Shown here piece after piece: positions 26,023 to 37,500 of a stretch of 64,000 nt of DNA. The position numbers and the translations under genes are program-made. How positions within the stretch are numbered: position 1 is the first letter of the stretch; every line of letters starts with the position of its first letter. The stretch covers positions 4,473,501 to 4,537,500 of the forward strand of contig LR746278.1 of the NCBI GenBank assembly GCA_902729315.2. The letters run 5' to 3'. Below the pieces are notes generated by a model. That model saw only the letters and a list, made by a program, of their open reading frames with translations, was not told the DNA's origin and did not search any database. The DNA comes from Spirodela intermedia. Taxonomy: Eukaryota > Streptophyta > Magnoliopsida > Alismatales > Araceae.

Positions 26023-27963
26023 CTAGGACTTCTGCAGGAGGTTTTCCAGGTACAGATTCAGGATGTATCTGCCTGTGGATTGAACGTCGAGCCTCTTCTC
26101 GCTCGGTTTGTACCTGCCGTGGCGGAGCTGGTAGCGGTGGGTGACCGCCGAGATGGTGTATGCTTGGCCTTCTATGGTGACGCTCTCACCACATTGCATG
26201 TTCTGCCGATATAGGAGAGAAGAAAAGTCAACGAGAGAGGACACTGTGAGAGACACACAGGGGATCGTTTTTCCCGTTATAATGCGCTCTATGTATTAAA
26301 CAAGGAAAGAAATTTGACTTCAAGAATCATATTATGAAGCTAAACATTATCCATCTTTAACCCATTATTCATAGAAATGCAGAAATCACATATATAACCC
26401 ATTATCCATCGTTAAGAAGCTAAACAAAAAAAAGCCGTTTATATTGAAGCTAGACAAAAGAAGCTAGACTGCAGCTGATCATACACAGTTGATCAGCTTT
26501 CACCGCTCCTCGAGATTTGGAATGGGTTATTAGCATTATAGAATTATGAGAAATTGTCGACTGATTAACTATGATTACGATGCTGTTCTAGATATCAAAC
26601 GAGAACAATGACATGAGAATAGGCGTTCAGAAGATTGAATTAGAACCCTAAGCATAGTAATTATGGTTTGCTAAAAAATTCATGAAGATGGTACGAAAAT
26701 CAACCTGATTTTCGTTGGCATATTGAAGAGTAATCTACCAGTCTTCATGGTATGAGACCCTCTTCTTTATTATTGGAACTGGAATTTGTGTCATACATTT
26801 GGGAATAATACAGGACAAAGCTGTAAACTGTGGAAAGAATTAAAACAGAAGCCTTCACCAAAAGAATGTAACAAGCATGATTATTTGGCATATGTAGAAA
26901 GCAAATTTACCTGCGTTATAATCGAATAAAAATGTCAACTACCTACCCCGAGGCCAATTGCTCCCACTGGTGGCCACACTGGTCGTAAGCATTAAAATGT
27001 CACGCCTAGAGACCAAGGGCAAGCCTAATTCCTAAGGATAAGGTAGTGCGAAAACTAGCCTATTTATGAAAGAAATCGAAAAAAAAGAAATCTATGAATA
27101 ATCATGCGGGGAGAGCATAGACTTTATTTTTCGGGAAATGATGTGAGAGAGCTTACAGTCTAGGATCAGCACGTGAGGGTGTATTTAAATCACAATCGAT
27201 AGAAATTAAATAAACAGAAAGTTTAAAAAATCTACCGGATCTAGGTATTCAAAGCATTCTCTGTAAAAAAAAATTATTTCCTATGAAGATTCAGCAGGCC
27301 CTGAAAGAACTCTCTCACTGCCCAAGTCCAGCTCGTGTGTAGGGTCCAGATATCTAATAATACATTTTATAACGCTCGTAAATTTATGGAACGAAATGTT
27401 TGGAAAAAATTCACGTACTATGCCCTCAAACAATGAATTAACACACAAGTATAGCGTTTAACGCTATGGATAGGAAGACCAAGAATATTATTTTGGAATT
27501 CAAATTTCCGAAACTTCCAAAGTCGCCTAGTTTTTTCAAAGTAAATAAAAAATAAATGAATAAAGTATATGAAATTAATACTTCTAGACACAGAATCACA
27601 TTCGTCGAAAACCACAGCTGAGATTCCAAAGGAACGAAATGAAAACGGAAGACAGCCCGAAACAGAGACATACTAGTCTCGAGGAAGATCGTCACGACAT
27701 TGAAGGGGGAAACCGAATCCCGAACAAAACGTCATCGCTTCGGCGTGCCTCACCGAGGGAAAGCAGCGAACGCCGAGGTCCGTGGGCGGGGGCGTGATCT
27801 CGACGACCTTGTAGGGGTGACGCTCGTGCTGATGCTGCTCCCTGTCCCTCTTCCTACACGAGATCTGGAGATGGATCCGCCACTTCCTCCTCCGACTCTC
27901 CACCCTCCTCTCTCCGAACGCCGCCAAGCTGCCGGGAGAAGCCGCCGCCGTCGCCAGTGCCAT
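26023..27963 (-). CDS. Small conserved-looking protein of unknown function, 129 aa (2 exons)
   Basis: Two exons, 27963-27754 (70 codons) and 26202-26023 (59 codons plus stop), join in phase 0 across a GT-AG intron of about 1.55 kb. The N-terminus (MALATAAASPGSLAAFGERR then an Arg-rich stretch) is Ala/Ser/Arg-rich with no acidic residue before position 18, which would suit a plastid transit peptide, though this is inference. The rest is a compact soluble domain: HPYKVVEITPPPTDLGVRCFP joined to CGESVTIEGQAYTISAVTHR, then YKPSEKRLDVQSTGRY and a C-terminal LNLYLENLLQKS. The clean splice phase, the high GC of exon 1 and the ordered hydrophobic pattern argue for a real gene. I cannot name the family. 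The start is the first ATG in this frame of exon 1. Confidence 0.75.
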
Positions 27964-29009
27964 CTACGATCTCCTCTCCCGCTCCCCACTCCCCGCACTC
28001 CCCACGCCGGCTCTTGCGAGATCGCGTACAGGTTCGATGAACAGAGATAGCCTTCATAGTTACACATATTTACGAATACATTCTTTAAATGATGGCCGTC
28101 CAATTGGTGAACCATCAATATCTGCCACCCACGACCGATGATGGAGTGAGAAATAATTGGGGGTAAATACGGTATTTCCTCATGGTCATGCATGTGTGGT
28201 GACGATGGTGGCTTCATCTGGGCCGTCGGAAGCCGACGGGTCGATGATTGGGCAGGATGCATCCTCGCCATAGATATTTTTGCCCGACTTTTCCGCGGTA
28301 GCTTACAACTTTATAACTCTAATTGATAATTAATTGTATAAATACCCCCAAATCTCACACAGGTATTGCCAGGTTTAATTATGAAATATCACCAAGCAGT
28401 TAACTCGGATCAACTCGGCACATTAAATAAATCGTCATCTACATTAAAAAAAATATTTAATAAATAAAATATTTTGTTATTAATTAGCCACATTTTTGCA
28501 TGTTAATCCACATACCTAAGGTAAAAAAAATACATGTTTTGACTTACATCCACCTAGCCTAAGTATTAACTTGTAATCAAGGTTGAAGCTTATTTTTTCG
28601 ATTTAGCTGATTATTCCTCCTATAAAAAACTTAGATTTAAAATTTTTCATGACAAATTTAGGTTTTACATAAACTAGAAAATTTTTGTCTTTACTTAATT
28701 TTTATAAGGCCTTATTATTATTTGAATAAATGTATTATAATTATTTTAAGAAATAGTACAACAAGTGCTTATATATCCTTCCCTCATCAACCATGCAAAT
28801 TCATGAACATTTATTTTGAATTCACCAATTTTTAATTTTAATTATTATTTCAAATTCAACTTATAAATATTTGAAATTTGATAATTTGGTTTACAAGAAT
28901 CATAATATACAACTTTCAATCGAAATCAATCAATCATATTTCAAATGATTTTGTTTCTCAAAGTTTATCTAACACGTGAATATGTTGGTATTAAATCAAA
29001 AAAGGATTG
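27964..29009. other. Upstream region of the 129-aa protein gene and AT-rich spacer
   Basis: The first 300 bases may hold the promoter of the minus-strand gene. From about 28270 the base composition drops to strongly AT-rich. No gene is recognised. Confidence 0.5.
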
Positions 29010-30400
29010 GTAAAACACTAAAAAAGGGGAAGGATTAGGTTTCTATGAATTTTTATCAATTTAAATTTTATGTCTATTAGTAGATGTGTTGACACAAGTT
29101 TCTCATACTCTCTCCTCAATATAAGTTCTTTCAAGGTTTTCTGTCTATTGATGTAAGTTATCTCACAATTCTCTCTTCCCCACTAAAGACGTCAAGCTTC
29201 TTCATACTAGTTTGCCCCTCAATTAGTTACTTCCAATATTAGAATATTCTTTCTATGAAAAAAATACTATTTTTCTCATAAATACATATTAATTTTCACA
29301 TAATCAACAATTCAATTACACATGTTCTATCTCCTTAGAGACCTCACACTTCAAGGGCACAACTAGGCTACCAACATATTGTGCTTTAGCCCAAACACCT
29401 CCTCTCACCATGCTAATATCACACATGCTTTAGCATAATGGAGATTGCTAGTTTTTGATATTGATATTTTTTTTAATAAATAAGATTGAATGAAGATTTG
29501 ATATAACATTTTATATCTCATTGAAGGTCATGGTGGCTGAACCTTGTTAGAGAAATAGATAATCATTGGAGTTATATCTTTCTCTTCACATTTTTTTTCC
29601 TTTTTAGCTTCAACCTTATCCAATCATTTATTGTCTTAAAAAAAGATCACACAATTTCAAAAATACTCTCATTGTCTAGAATGCACACCAATGACCTTTG
29701 CATTTTTTGTGCTTCAAAGCTCTCTATATTCTCATTTATTTTATTTGAAATTTACACTTAAGATTTATTTTTTGTAAACATAATTTTTGTTGTTGAGGTT
29801 GAGTTTAAATAAACTTGTTTAATGTGTGATTATCTCTATGTAATATGTCAATGTGTCACTATCTAGAATGCATGACAATGACATCTATCTTTTTGGTGCT
29901 TTGAAACTATCTATTCTCTCATCTATGTAATTTTAACTTTGAATTGAATATTTTATTTATCAATTAACATTTTTTATGTTGAGGTCTAGTCTAGATTAGC
30001 TCATTCAATCCATTGTTGTCTCCACATGATTTGTCAATGTGTCATTGTCTAGAATCTAGGTTCCAGTCTTGCAAGTAACTTTGATATTTTGTGTTTTTTT
30101 AAATATTTCTTCATTGTAACTTTAAACACTTTATCATTCATATTTCATATTCGAGTCTTACAAGTGAGTTTGGTACTTCATAATTTTTCAAATATTTATT
30201 TACTAAAGCTCATGGTGTGTCATTGTCCAGATTTTAGATTTGAAACTTGCACTCAACTGAATATGTCATGAAATTTTTAGATATTTCATCACATGTATTA
30301 ACACTACATTTTATGTACTTACGCTTGGAATCTAGGATCATGTATTAGTTCCAACATATAAATATCTCAAAGATTAACTCTTTTGATTTGTTTTATTAGC
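29010..30400 (+). repeat. Dispersed repeat, copy 2 (partner near 7830-9520)
   Basis: Shared ordered landmarks with the first copy include TTCTCTCTTCCCCACTAAAG...ACTAGTTTGCCCCTC near 29175-29225, CACACTTCAAGGGCACAACTAGGCTACCAACA near 29350, GTGTCACTATCTAGAAT near 29855, and CATCACATGTATTAACACT...TTTTATGTACTTA near 30290-30320. The orientation is the same and there is no coding potential. The copies are heavily diverged, so the duplication is old. Confidence 0.5.
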
Positions 30401-31858
30401 CACAAGAGTATTAATATTATACATGTTAAATGATTCTTATAAATATTACATCTTTAACAGATGCTTTCATTAAATTCGTTGAATATTCAGTAATTACTTA
30501 ATAAATAAATTTTCATATTGTAGCATCAAAATGATATATATGTTTTTTACTTCACTATTCTTGTGTATATTATTTCATAGATTCTTATTTCTATGTAATT
30601 ATGATTTATATTTTTTACATGCACAATTTTGTTATCTTTTCTAACATTTACTATGTTCAGATATTCAGATATTATGATTTTGATTTATTCCGATATTCAA
30701 ATACAATGCTCTACTCATCTAGTTATCTAATAAACTAATAATTCCCCTAATTTTGTTTTTCTTATTTAGGGTCTTGTTCTTTCTTTTCTAAACTGAAGTA
30801 CTTGTTGAAATCAGAAAAAAAAAATGTAAAAATGTCCATTACAATGAATAATGATGTATACTACTTTAAATGTTAGTTGAGTTACATCATATTTTACTTT
30901 ATTGTTACTGTGGACTTGGGGAAATAATATTGCCCTATTGCCTTTCAACTAAATTAACATAGGCTTATAACGGGCATATGTAATTGGGGATCAATCATTT
31001 ATGATGGCTAGTGATTGCATCTAAAACATATGGTTCATAATGTACATTATGAGCCATATTTTGACTAAGAATGTCAAGATTTTGAAAAATAGCTCAAGAA
31101 AAGAGTAATGTTAAGAAGATACTAGTACTATATCTAGATGCTCAATTGAATGTTACATTTTTGGAGAAAACTCATTTATAGTTAAAGGGAAAAAATGTCA
31201 TGCAATTTGGATCTATTAATTTTGATCATATGTGACATTACCATATTGGTGATGAGACACACAATGTTCAATATATAAAATTTGTCAGTAAAGAAATGGA
31301 AATCTAGTTTTTGCTATCCATTTTTCTTGGTCATATCTTTGTTATTATGTTACTAGTCTTGTGGCAAATATTTATTTACCTTTCAATCCCTCAAATTCTA
31401 TCATTAATGTTCCTTATTTATGGCCATGCGTGTTCTATCTCCACTCCATTTGCTAAAAGTCATATGGCCTAAACTTTGAACAATTTTTCAATCAGCCTTT
31501 CCAACTACCTTACTATAATCTCAAAATTCTGAAGTTCCTAACATTATCTAATCATCAGACCCATAGTAAATATTAGTTAAGTAGTCCACATGAATCCAAC
31601 ATATCTGCTTCTTGGGGAATAGACTATATTATCTTATCTCTTTCTTATAAGGGATTTATTCTCTATCATGTTTGGATGTAGACAATTGGGCACATAGGCA
31701 TTGGATAGTAGCCTCCTAGACTTGGTCATCAATACAATCCTATTCAGATGGGACCCACTTATCTATTTTCCAGTACCTAGATGGTAATAGATGAACTACT
31801 TTTGTAAAACATTTTGGACATTCGGGTCCATTTTAATTGTTATTCTTCTTCTCTTCTC

Positions 31859-31899
<41 letters not shown>

Positions 31900-33593
31900 C
31901 TCTCTCTTATTTTAACATACTTCAACTTGACTAAAGATTGCATTTACCATTTTAGGTTACAGTTAGGTGGCGAAGTGAGGTCATATATGTGCATTCTATA
32001 TCCATACATGAATTCACACATTATTCAAATATCAATAATAAGGATGTTAGCAAATACCACATTGCTAAATCAGTGAGTCCCCTTGGGGACGCCCATCTCC
32101 TCCTCATCATCATAATTATTTTATTATCTCATATGAATAAAAAAACAAAGCCTAATGGTGGGAATATAAGCCCACAGAATAACAGAGAGATAAATTTCAT
32201 AATCACTGAAAACACATTGAAAAATGACTCTTTATTTATTCCCTTGAATGCAGCCAGGAATTTCATAGGTATGTCATTTTGTGAACTCTTGTATTTCAAC
32301 TATTGTGCTTTCTTCTATGAATCATCTAAAATAGGTACATAGCAATAAGAGTTTTAATAATAATAAAAATGATGATAATAATAATAATGGGAGGGTGAGT
32401 GGTAAAATAGCGGTTAATAGCCATAGTATTGATATTTGAATAATATGTGGGGAAATGCTTCTTCCTAGGAAATTAGGTTTTTAAGCTGATTCATTAGTTT
32501 AGTTATAATTTAGGATTGAGTTGTACAATTAGATAACTAGGCCTCAACATTGGAAAATGAATCAAAAACTATAATGCTCTAAGCCAATTCCATTCTTGGA
32601 ACGTGCTTCTGAGGATCATTTGGGCTCTTGATATTTGCTGTCTGAAGAGAGAAAATAAAACTTTTGGGTAATTCCCAATTCCTAAGTTTATTACTGATAT
32701 TAGGATACGCTTCATTTACTGCAATGAATGTTAATTAGGGTTCTTATATATAGACAGGTACTGTTATTAGCACTCCCACTGATTATGACTCTTTAAATGT
32801 TTTTATAATATAAGATAGCTTGCTTTTAAAAATCCAGATTTTCCATTTAAAGAGGCAGCTCTGTTACCTTTTTTTTAATTTATTTTTTAATTTAAACCCC
32901 AAGATAGAACTGCAAATGTGATTCGATTAATCTGCCAGAAATAGTGAAGCTCTTCTTCTTTAGAGGGAAGATAAACATTCTACGACATTGTGCACTCTCC
33001 AACAGACAATTGACTGATTTTTGAGCTGCATTTTCTTCCCCACCAAAAGGAAAAAAAACATATATTTTCCATATAAATTCCCCCTCTTTCTCAAGCTTTT
33101 GATGCTTTCGGAATTTTACAAAAAAAAAAAGCACGTAATTGTTTATCTCCTATCAGTTACTCTTCCTATAATCGATGGACTTTGGAAGCTTGATAATCTT
33201 CCTTTGACTCCCCGGCTTGGAAGGCCCGCCTACTAGGACAGCTGTTTGTACGTGTTGATATATGTGGATTATATAGCTTTGGGGTGCCAATGGGCTTCAG
33301 GCCAGGCCCCACTCAGAGACCTAGCGAGAGAGATAGGGAGAGAGAGAGAGATGAGGCCATCTTGCCTCGTTAAGGGCACCCCGCTCATCTATTCCTCTTA
33401 GAAATAAAAAATAATCTCTCTCTCTCTCTCTCGCTAATGGGAGCAGGTGACGATTCAGACGAAGAAGGCAAGCAGGTATGGAAACGAAGGGGGCAGCAAC
33501 TGGAGGTCACTAGATACGAGGTCCGGCCCGTCTTTCTTACGGGTCGTTATTCCCGCACACAACACTCGCCTCTCTTAAGTCCAGGTCCACCCA

Positions 33594-33626
<33 letters not shown>

Positions 33627-33882
33627 AGACACACACACACACGCACACACACAGAGAAACAGAGGGGATTACAACACACGGCACTTCCAGGGCCCGGTTG
33701 GGATCCTCGGACTCCTCGTTTTGACTGGAGCCTGGGGAGGGGGGGCCCACCATGTCTGAGATCTGGGGACTGACTTCACCTCTCGCTACAGAAGACAATA
33801 ATAAGCTTGCGCTTCCTTCCTGGGGACAGGGACCAGGAGCTTCTTTCACCCGGCCCGGGGGGTCTCCACGGGGTGTGCGGCC
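30401..33882. other. AT-rich spacer followed by the 3' flank of the DCD protein gene
   Basis: No gene is recognised. A CT microsatellite lies at 31862-31897. Short (TC)n and (CA)n runs lie near 33416-33432 and 33600-33651. From about 33230 the sequence becomes GC-richer and should include the 3' UTR of the minus-strand DCD gene. Confidence 0.55.
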
Positions 33883-36150
33883 TCACATGTCCCCTTGTTC
33901 GCAGAGATCCAGTAGCGCCAAGGTCTGCAAAATCAACGCTACGAGCTTGAGAGAGAGAGAGAGAGAGAGGGTAGCGATTGTATGAGAGAGGGAGTCGAGA
34001 TCATCCCAACAGAGGCAGCCAGGTTGAAGCATAGGTTGTATGGGAGAGAGATAAATGCATAGGTACAGGAGAATGGATTTCACAACCCATGACACAATCG
34101 TAGAAGGAACAAAAAAAAAAAAAAAAAAGAAAAAAAAAAGGGAAAGGAACTCAGGCTGACCTCAGGTATGGAGAGCTCAAGGCGGAATTTAGGGCCGTCG
34201 TAGTGGTGGAGAACCGGCCTGAAGGCATCTTCTTCGAGTGCTTTGCACAGCTTCCTCACCCGGATCCTGACCTGTTGCAGACCCCCATCATCCATCAGCT
34301 TAACCTACCCGTTTCTAAAAAACAAAAGCCCTCCTCCTTCAGACAGAAGAGATCCCCCTCCCCCCTCTCTCTCTCTCTCTTCCTTTCCCCTTCAAGATTT
34401 ACCTGGGCAGGGAATCTGGACTCGCCTTTACATTTCTTATCTTCCCAGGCCGTGGGGTCGATGTTGGTGCCCCCAAAGCTGGCAGCCTGAAAGTGAGAGA
34501 ATTAAAATAAATAATAATATATATATATATGCTTCAAGAGAAGAGTCATTCTAGGGACGTTGATTAGTTAATATCTCTCGCACACTGGGGCTCTCAGCCC
34601 GGAGTCCATTTTCTCTCACTGTTGTGAATTAAAGCAAAGAGAGAGATTATACATCATGGCAGCGAAAAAACTCCAAATAAGAAGGTTGTCCATTTTCTCA
34701 CACAGGAGAATGGGCAACCCTGATCACAGATCCTCATATTTCCACCTTCCAGCTACAGGGGAGGGGGGCTGGGGAAAGTAGGCTCATTTCAGGGAACTTG
34801 AGATCCCGCGGCCAAGCTCACAACGGGCCTTTTTTTAGTGCAAAATAGATTTCAAGAGGCCACAAAGGGGCTAACACATGATTCTTGAAATAAATATGTT
34901 TTGATACTGTAATTCACGAATTACTCAAAAAATAATAATCCATTTGTTGAATGTGATACATTATCAGACAAGTTATACATACTAACTAATGCATAGTATT
35001 CAAAAGTATTTTTTAAAGAAGGTATTTTTGGCTTCTAATAGAATCCATCTTATCCCATCATAAGCCAAAAATTAGAACCATGCATCTCACATGCACCATT
35101 AAGGCTCACCTCAAAAATCCCATGTAGCTGGTGAGTTGTGTAGTTGTATAGGAACAAGGGTAATCCTGGGGTTATTGCCCTGACAGAGTCACGGTACCTT
35201 GGCGGCAAACCTGAGAAATAGACATCCTGTGAATAAACTATACTGTGAATTGGCCTTTCAAAAATGGAAATGTGGGAATAGTTATTTTGGTATTTGGGGC
35301 CAATGATTTTTTTTCTCTTTTTCAGAAGATTAAAGTGCCATTGAAGGGGAGGGAGAAATAAACAGGGCTGAAGCCCAAGAAAGGGGAAGAGAAGAAAGGA
35401 TTAGATGTGCTAGAGAAACATCTGGAGAACATAAGTGCAGAGACTTTTCGAAGAAGAGATGATTAGAAGGCACTCACCAAAGAGCTGCCTCTTGAGATCC
35501 TCTTGCATGGTGTCGTTGTTGCAAACGAAGATGTACCCTCCGAGAACCTCGTTCCGTGGCAGCATCTCTGTAGATGGCAATGTCTTGAAACGCTTATCGG
35601 CATTTGCACTGTTGCTGTTGTTACTGTTGCTGTTGTTGTTGCCGCTGCTGCTATTCTTGTTGGCGGTGGCGATGGTGCCACTGTTGTTGTTGTTGTTGGT
35701 ATTGCTCTTATTACTAGAAATGTTGGAGATGTTGTTAATCTCTTTGCTGTTATTACTGCCCACATACTTGCTGCTGACAGTCTTCAGCTTAAAGCTGCTG
35801 GCATTGTTGTTGTCATTGAGGTTGTTGATGTTGTTGTTCCTCGTGTAGACAGTGTTCATCCCGTACATGCCGTTGCGGAGAGAGATCTTGTCTATGGCGT
35901 CGTTCACCTTGAAGTCCAAATTCATAGCGTGGAGGCTCGGATTCTCGAACTTGCCGTTGTCCTCCTGGAACCCAACCCTCTCTTTGGGTTTGGCTTCCAT
36001 GAGGATCCTCGAGGGATCGATGTAGTTCATGCGCTCCCCCTTCGCCACTGTCAGCTCGGCCAGTTTTGAGGTGATCACCGACCACTGATGGTCCTCCGAG
36101 ACCCTCAGCTGCCCCCGGAGCTCATCCCCCAGCTGCCAGAAGCTGTCCAT
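33883..36150 (-). CDS. NRP: Asparagine-rich DCD-domain protein, NRP/B2-like (5 exons)
   Basis: This encodes a plant N-rich protein with a Development and Cell Death domain; family members relay ER-stress and osmotic signals to cell death. Exons in transcription order are 36150-35478, 35210-35110, 34486-34403, 34271-34161 and 33924-33883, all GT-AG and in phase, for 336 aa. The N-terminus MDSFWQLGDELR matches the family start. Residues 105-182 are Asn/Ser-rich with runs of four to five Asn. The DCD domain runs from about 202 to the end: GGYIFVCNNDTMQEDLKRQL, GLPPRYRDSVRAITPGLPLF, YTTHQLHGIFEA, SFGGTNIDPTAWEDKKC, ESRFPAQVRIRVRKLC, then LEEDAFRPVLHHYDGPKFRL and LSIPETLALLDL. No membrane segment is seen. 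The frame is open upstream of the ATG across a likely leader intron, but contains no other ATG there. Confidence 0.92.
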
Positions 36151-36177
36151 GGCGGGCCAAAAGCCTCGGGTGTACAC

Positions 36178-36426
36178 CTGCCAAACAGGAAGAAGCAGAC
36201 GGAAGAAAAATGGCGATGATTAGAAATCCCACAAAAGAAAATCAGAACCTACGCAGCGGCACATAAACCCTAAACCTAACAGGTTGGTCCGTTTGTTCAT
36301 CTATCATTGGACAAAATTCGAGGAATAAGCAGGAGGAAGAAGAAGAAGAAGAGGAAAACGTGGTCCTCGGCCAATCAATGCCCTCCATTTCTCTCTCTCC
36401 ATAGCTCTTCTATTTCTTGCTCCCGG

Positions 36427-36465
<39 letters not shown>

Positions 36466-36665
36466 GCCCCAATTCCATTGGGTATCGACATGCCATTTTT
36501 TGACCTAAATGGAAACAATCCAGGGATTCCCCGCGCGTGAACCGTCTCAAACCCTACCAAAATCAGAGCCGAGAAGAGGGACGGAAGCAAAAACGAGAAG
36601 TAGAACTCCTCGCATAGCCAGCGGCGCCACCTCCATCTCTCATCTCTCCCTGAAGAGGGACTCAC
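36178..36665 (-). other. Probable 5' UTR intron of the DCD/NRP gene
   Basis: On the minus strand a donor GTGAGT follows CGCGTCGAG at 36666. An acceptor TTTGGCAG ends at 36178, 28 bases upstream of the start codon. The intron would contain the GA microsatellite at about 36428-36466 and a telo-box-like AAACCCTAAAC at 36265-36275. Leader introns are common in plant stress genes. This call needs transcript evidence. Confidence 0.45.
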
Positions 36666-37500
36666 CTCGACGCGCAGCTGGAAGCGGAGGCGCGAGATCT
36701 GGTCGGATCGGAGCTCCTCACAGAAGATCCAGCGGCGGCGGACGCCCCTCCGGCGGAACGACGACGGCGGCGGCGGCGGCGGCGGCGGAAGACCCCGGCC
36801 GCTGCTGCTTCCTCCGGTCCCCGAGGAAACGGCGAAGACGAGCACCGCAGAGGCGGTCCTGCCGCACTTGTATGAAGGGGTTCCCGAAGTACCCCTCAAA
36901 GTTTCATGTTATTACTATTAACCATTACGTATATTCCGAGAATATTCTTTTTGAGGGCGCCGCGCTGGTTCCCCCACTTGAACGAAAATATTTCCCGAGT
37001 TGCCCCTACCAACATTATTATGATTATTTTACCCCGAGGCATATCATGAGGAGATTCGGTAGGCGAGACCTTCTCTTCCCTTTCTGAGGCCGGGGACTTC
37101 TCTCTCTCTCTCGCTATCATTATAGTGCGACTAAAGTGGGCCTGAAAGAAACTCCGGGCCGGCCCGAATCCATTTTTAACAAATTTAGGCCCCTGAAAGA
37201 AAATTCCCTTGCATAAAGTTGCCCGGTTGACCGAAGAGTACTTAGAATCGGCCCGATCCCTAGAATGGCCCATTTTCTTTATAAATTTTGGCTCCTCCAA
37301 AAACAAACTCATGTGGGAAAGAAGGCCGTATGAGGAAAATGGAAGCAGCCCACGCCCAATTAGGAGAAAATATGGGATTAAAATTATTAATAAATAGGAA
37401 ATTCTCAAATTTATTCCCTATAAAAAGTTTAAGTCACAAGGCCCACTACTTGGTCAAAGTCAAACCTCAAGCTAGGAAGTGCTCAAGGTCCATTATTTTT
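36666..37500. other. Leader and promoter region of the DCD/NRP gene
   Basis: The stretch to about 36880 is very GC-rich, with GGC repeats on the plus strand, and is best read as the non-coding first exon plus promoter of the minus-strand gene. An open frame here (36899 down) has no ATG and no family match. From 36900 the sequence grades into AT-rich DNA. Confidence 0.45.

Noticed and set aside
35435-36069. Leu/Val-rich open frames on the plus strand that look like membrane proteins
   Set aside because: They are antisense shadows of the Asn-rich part and upstream coding sequence of the NRP gene.
36375-36899. 174-aa Pro/Arg-rich minus-strand frame as a separate gene
   Set aside because: No ATG start and no family match; better explained as leader exon, leader intron and promoter of NRP.
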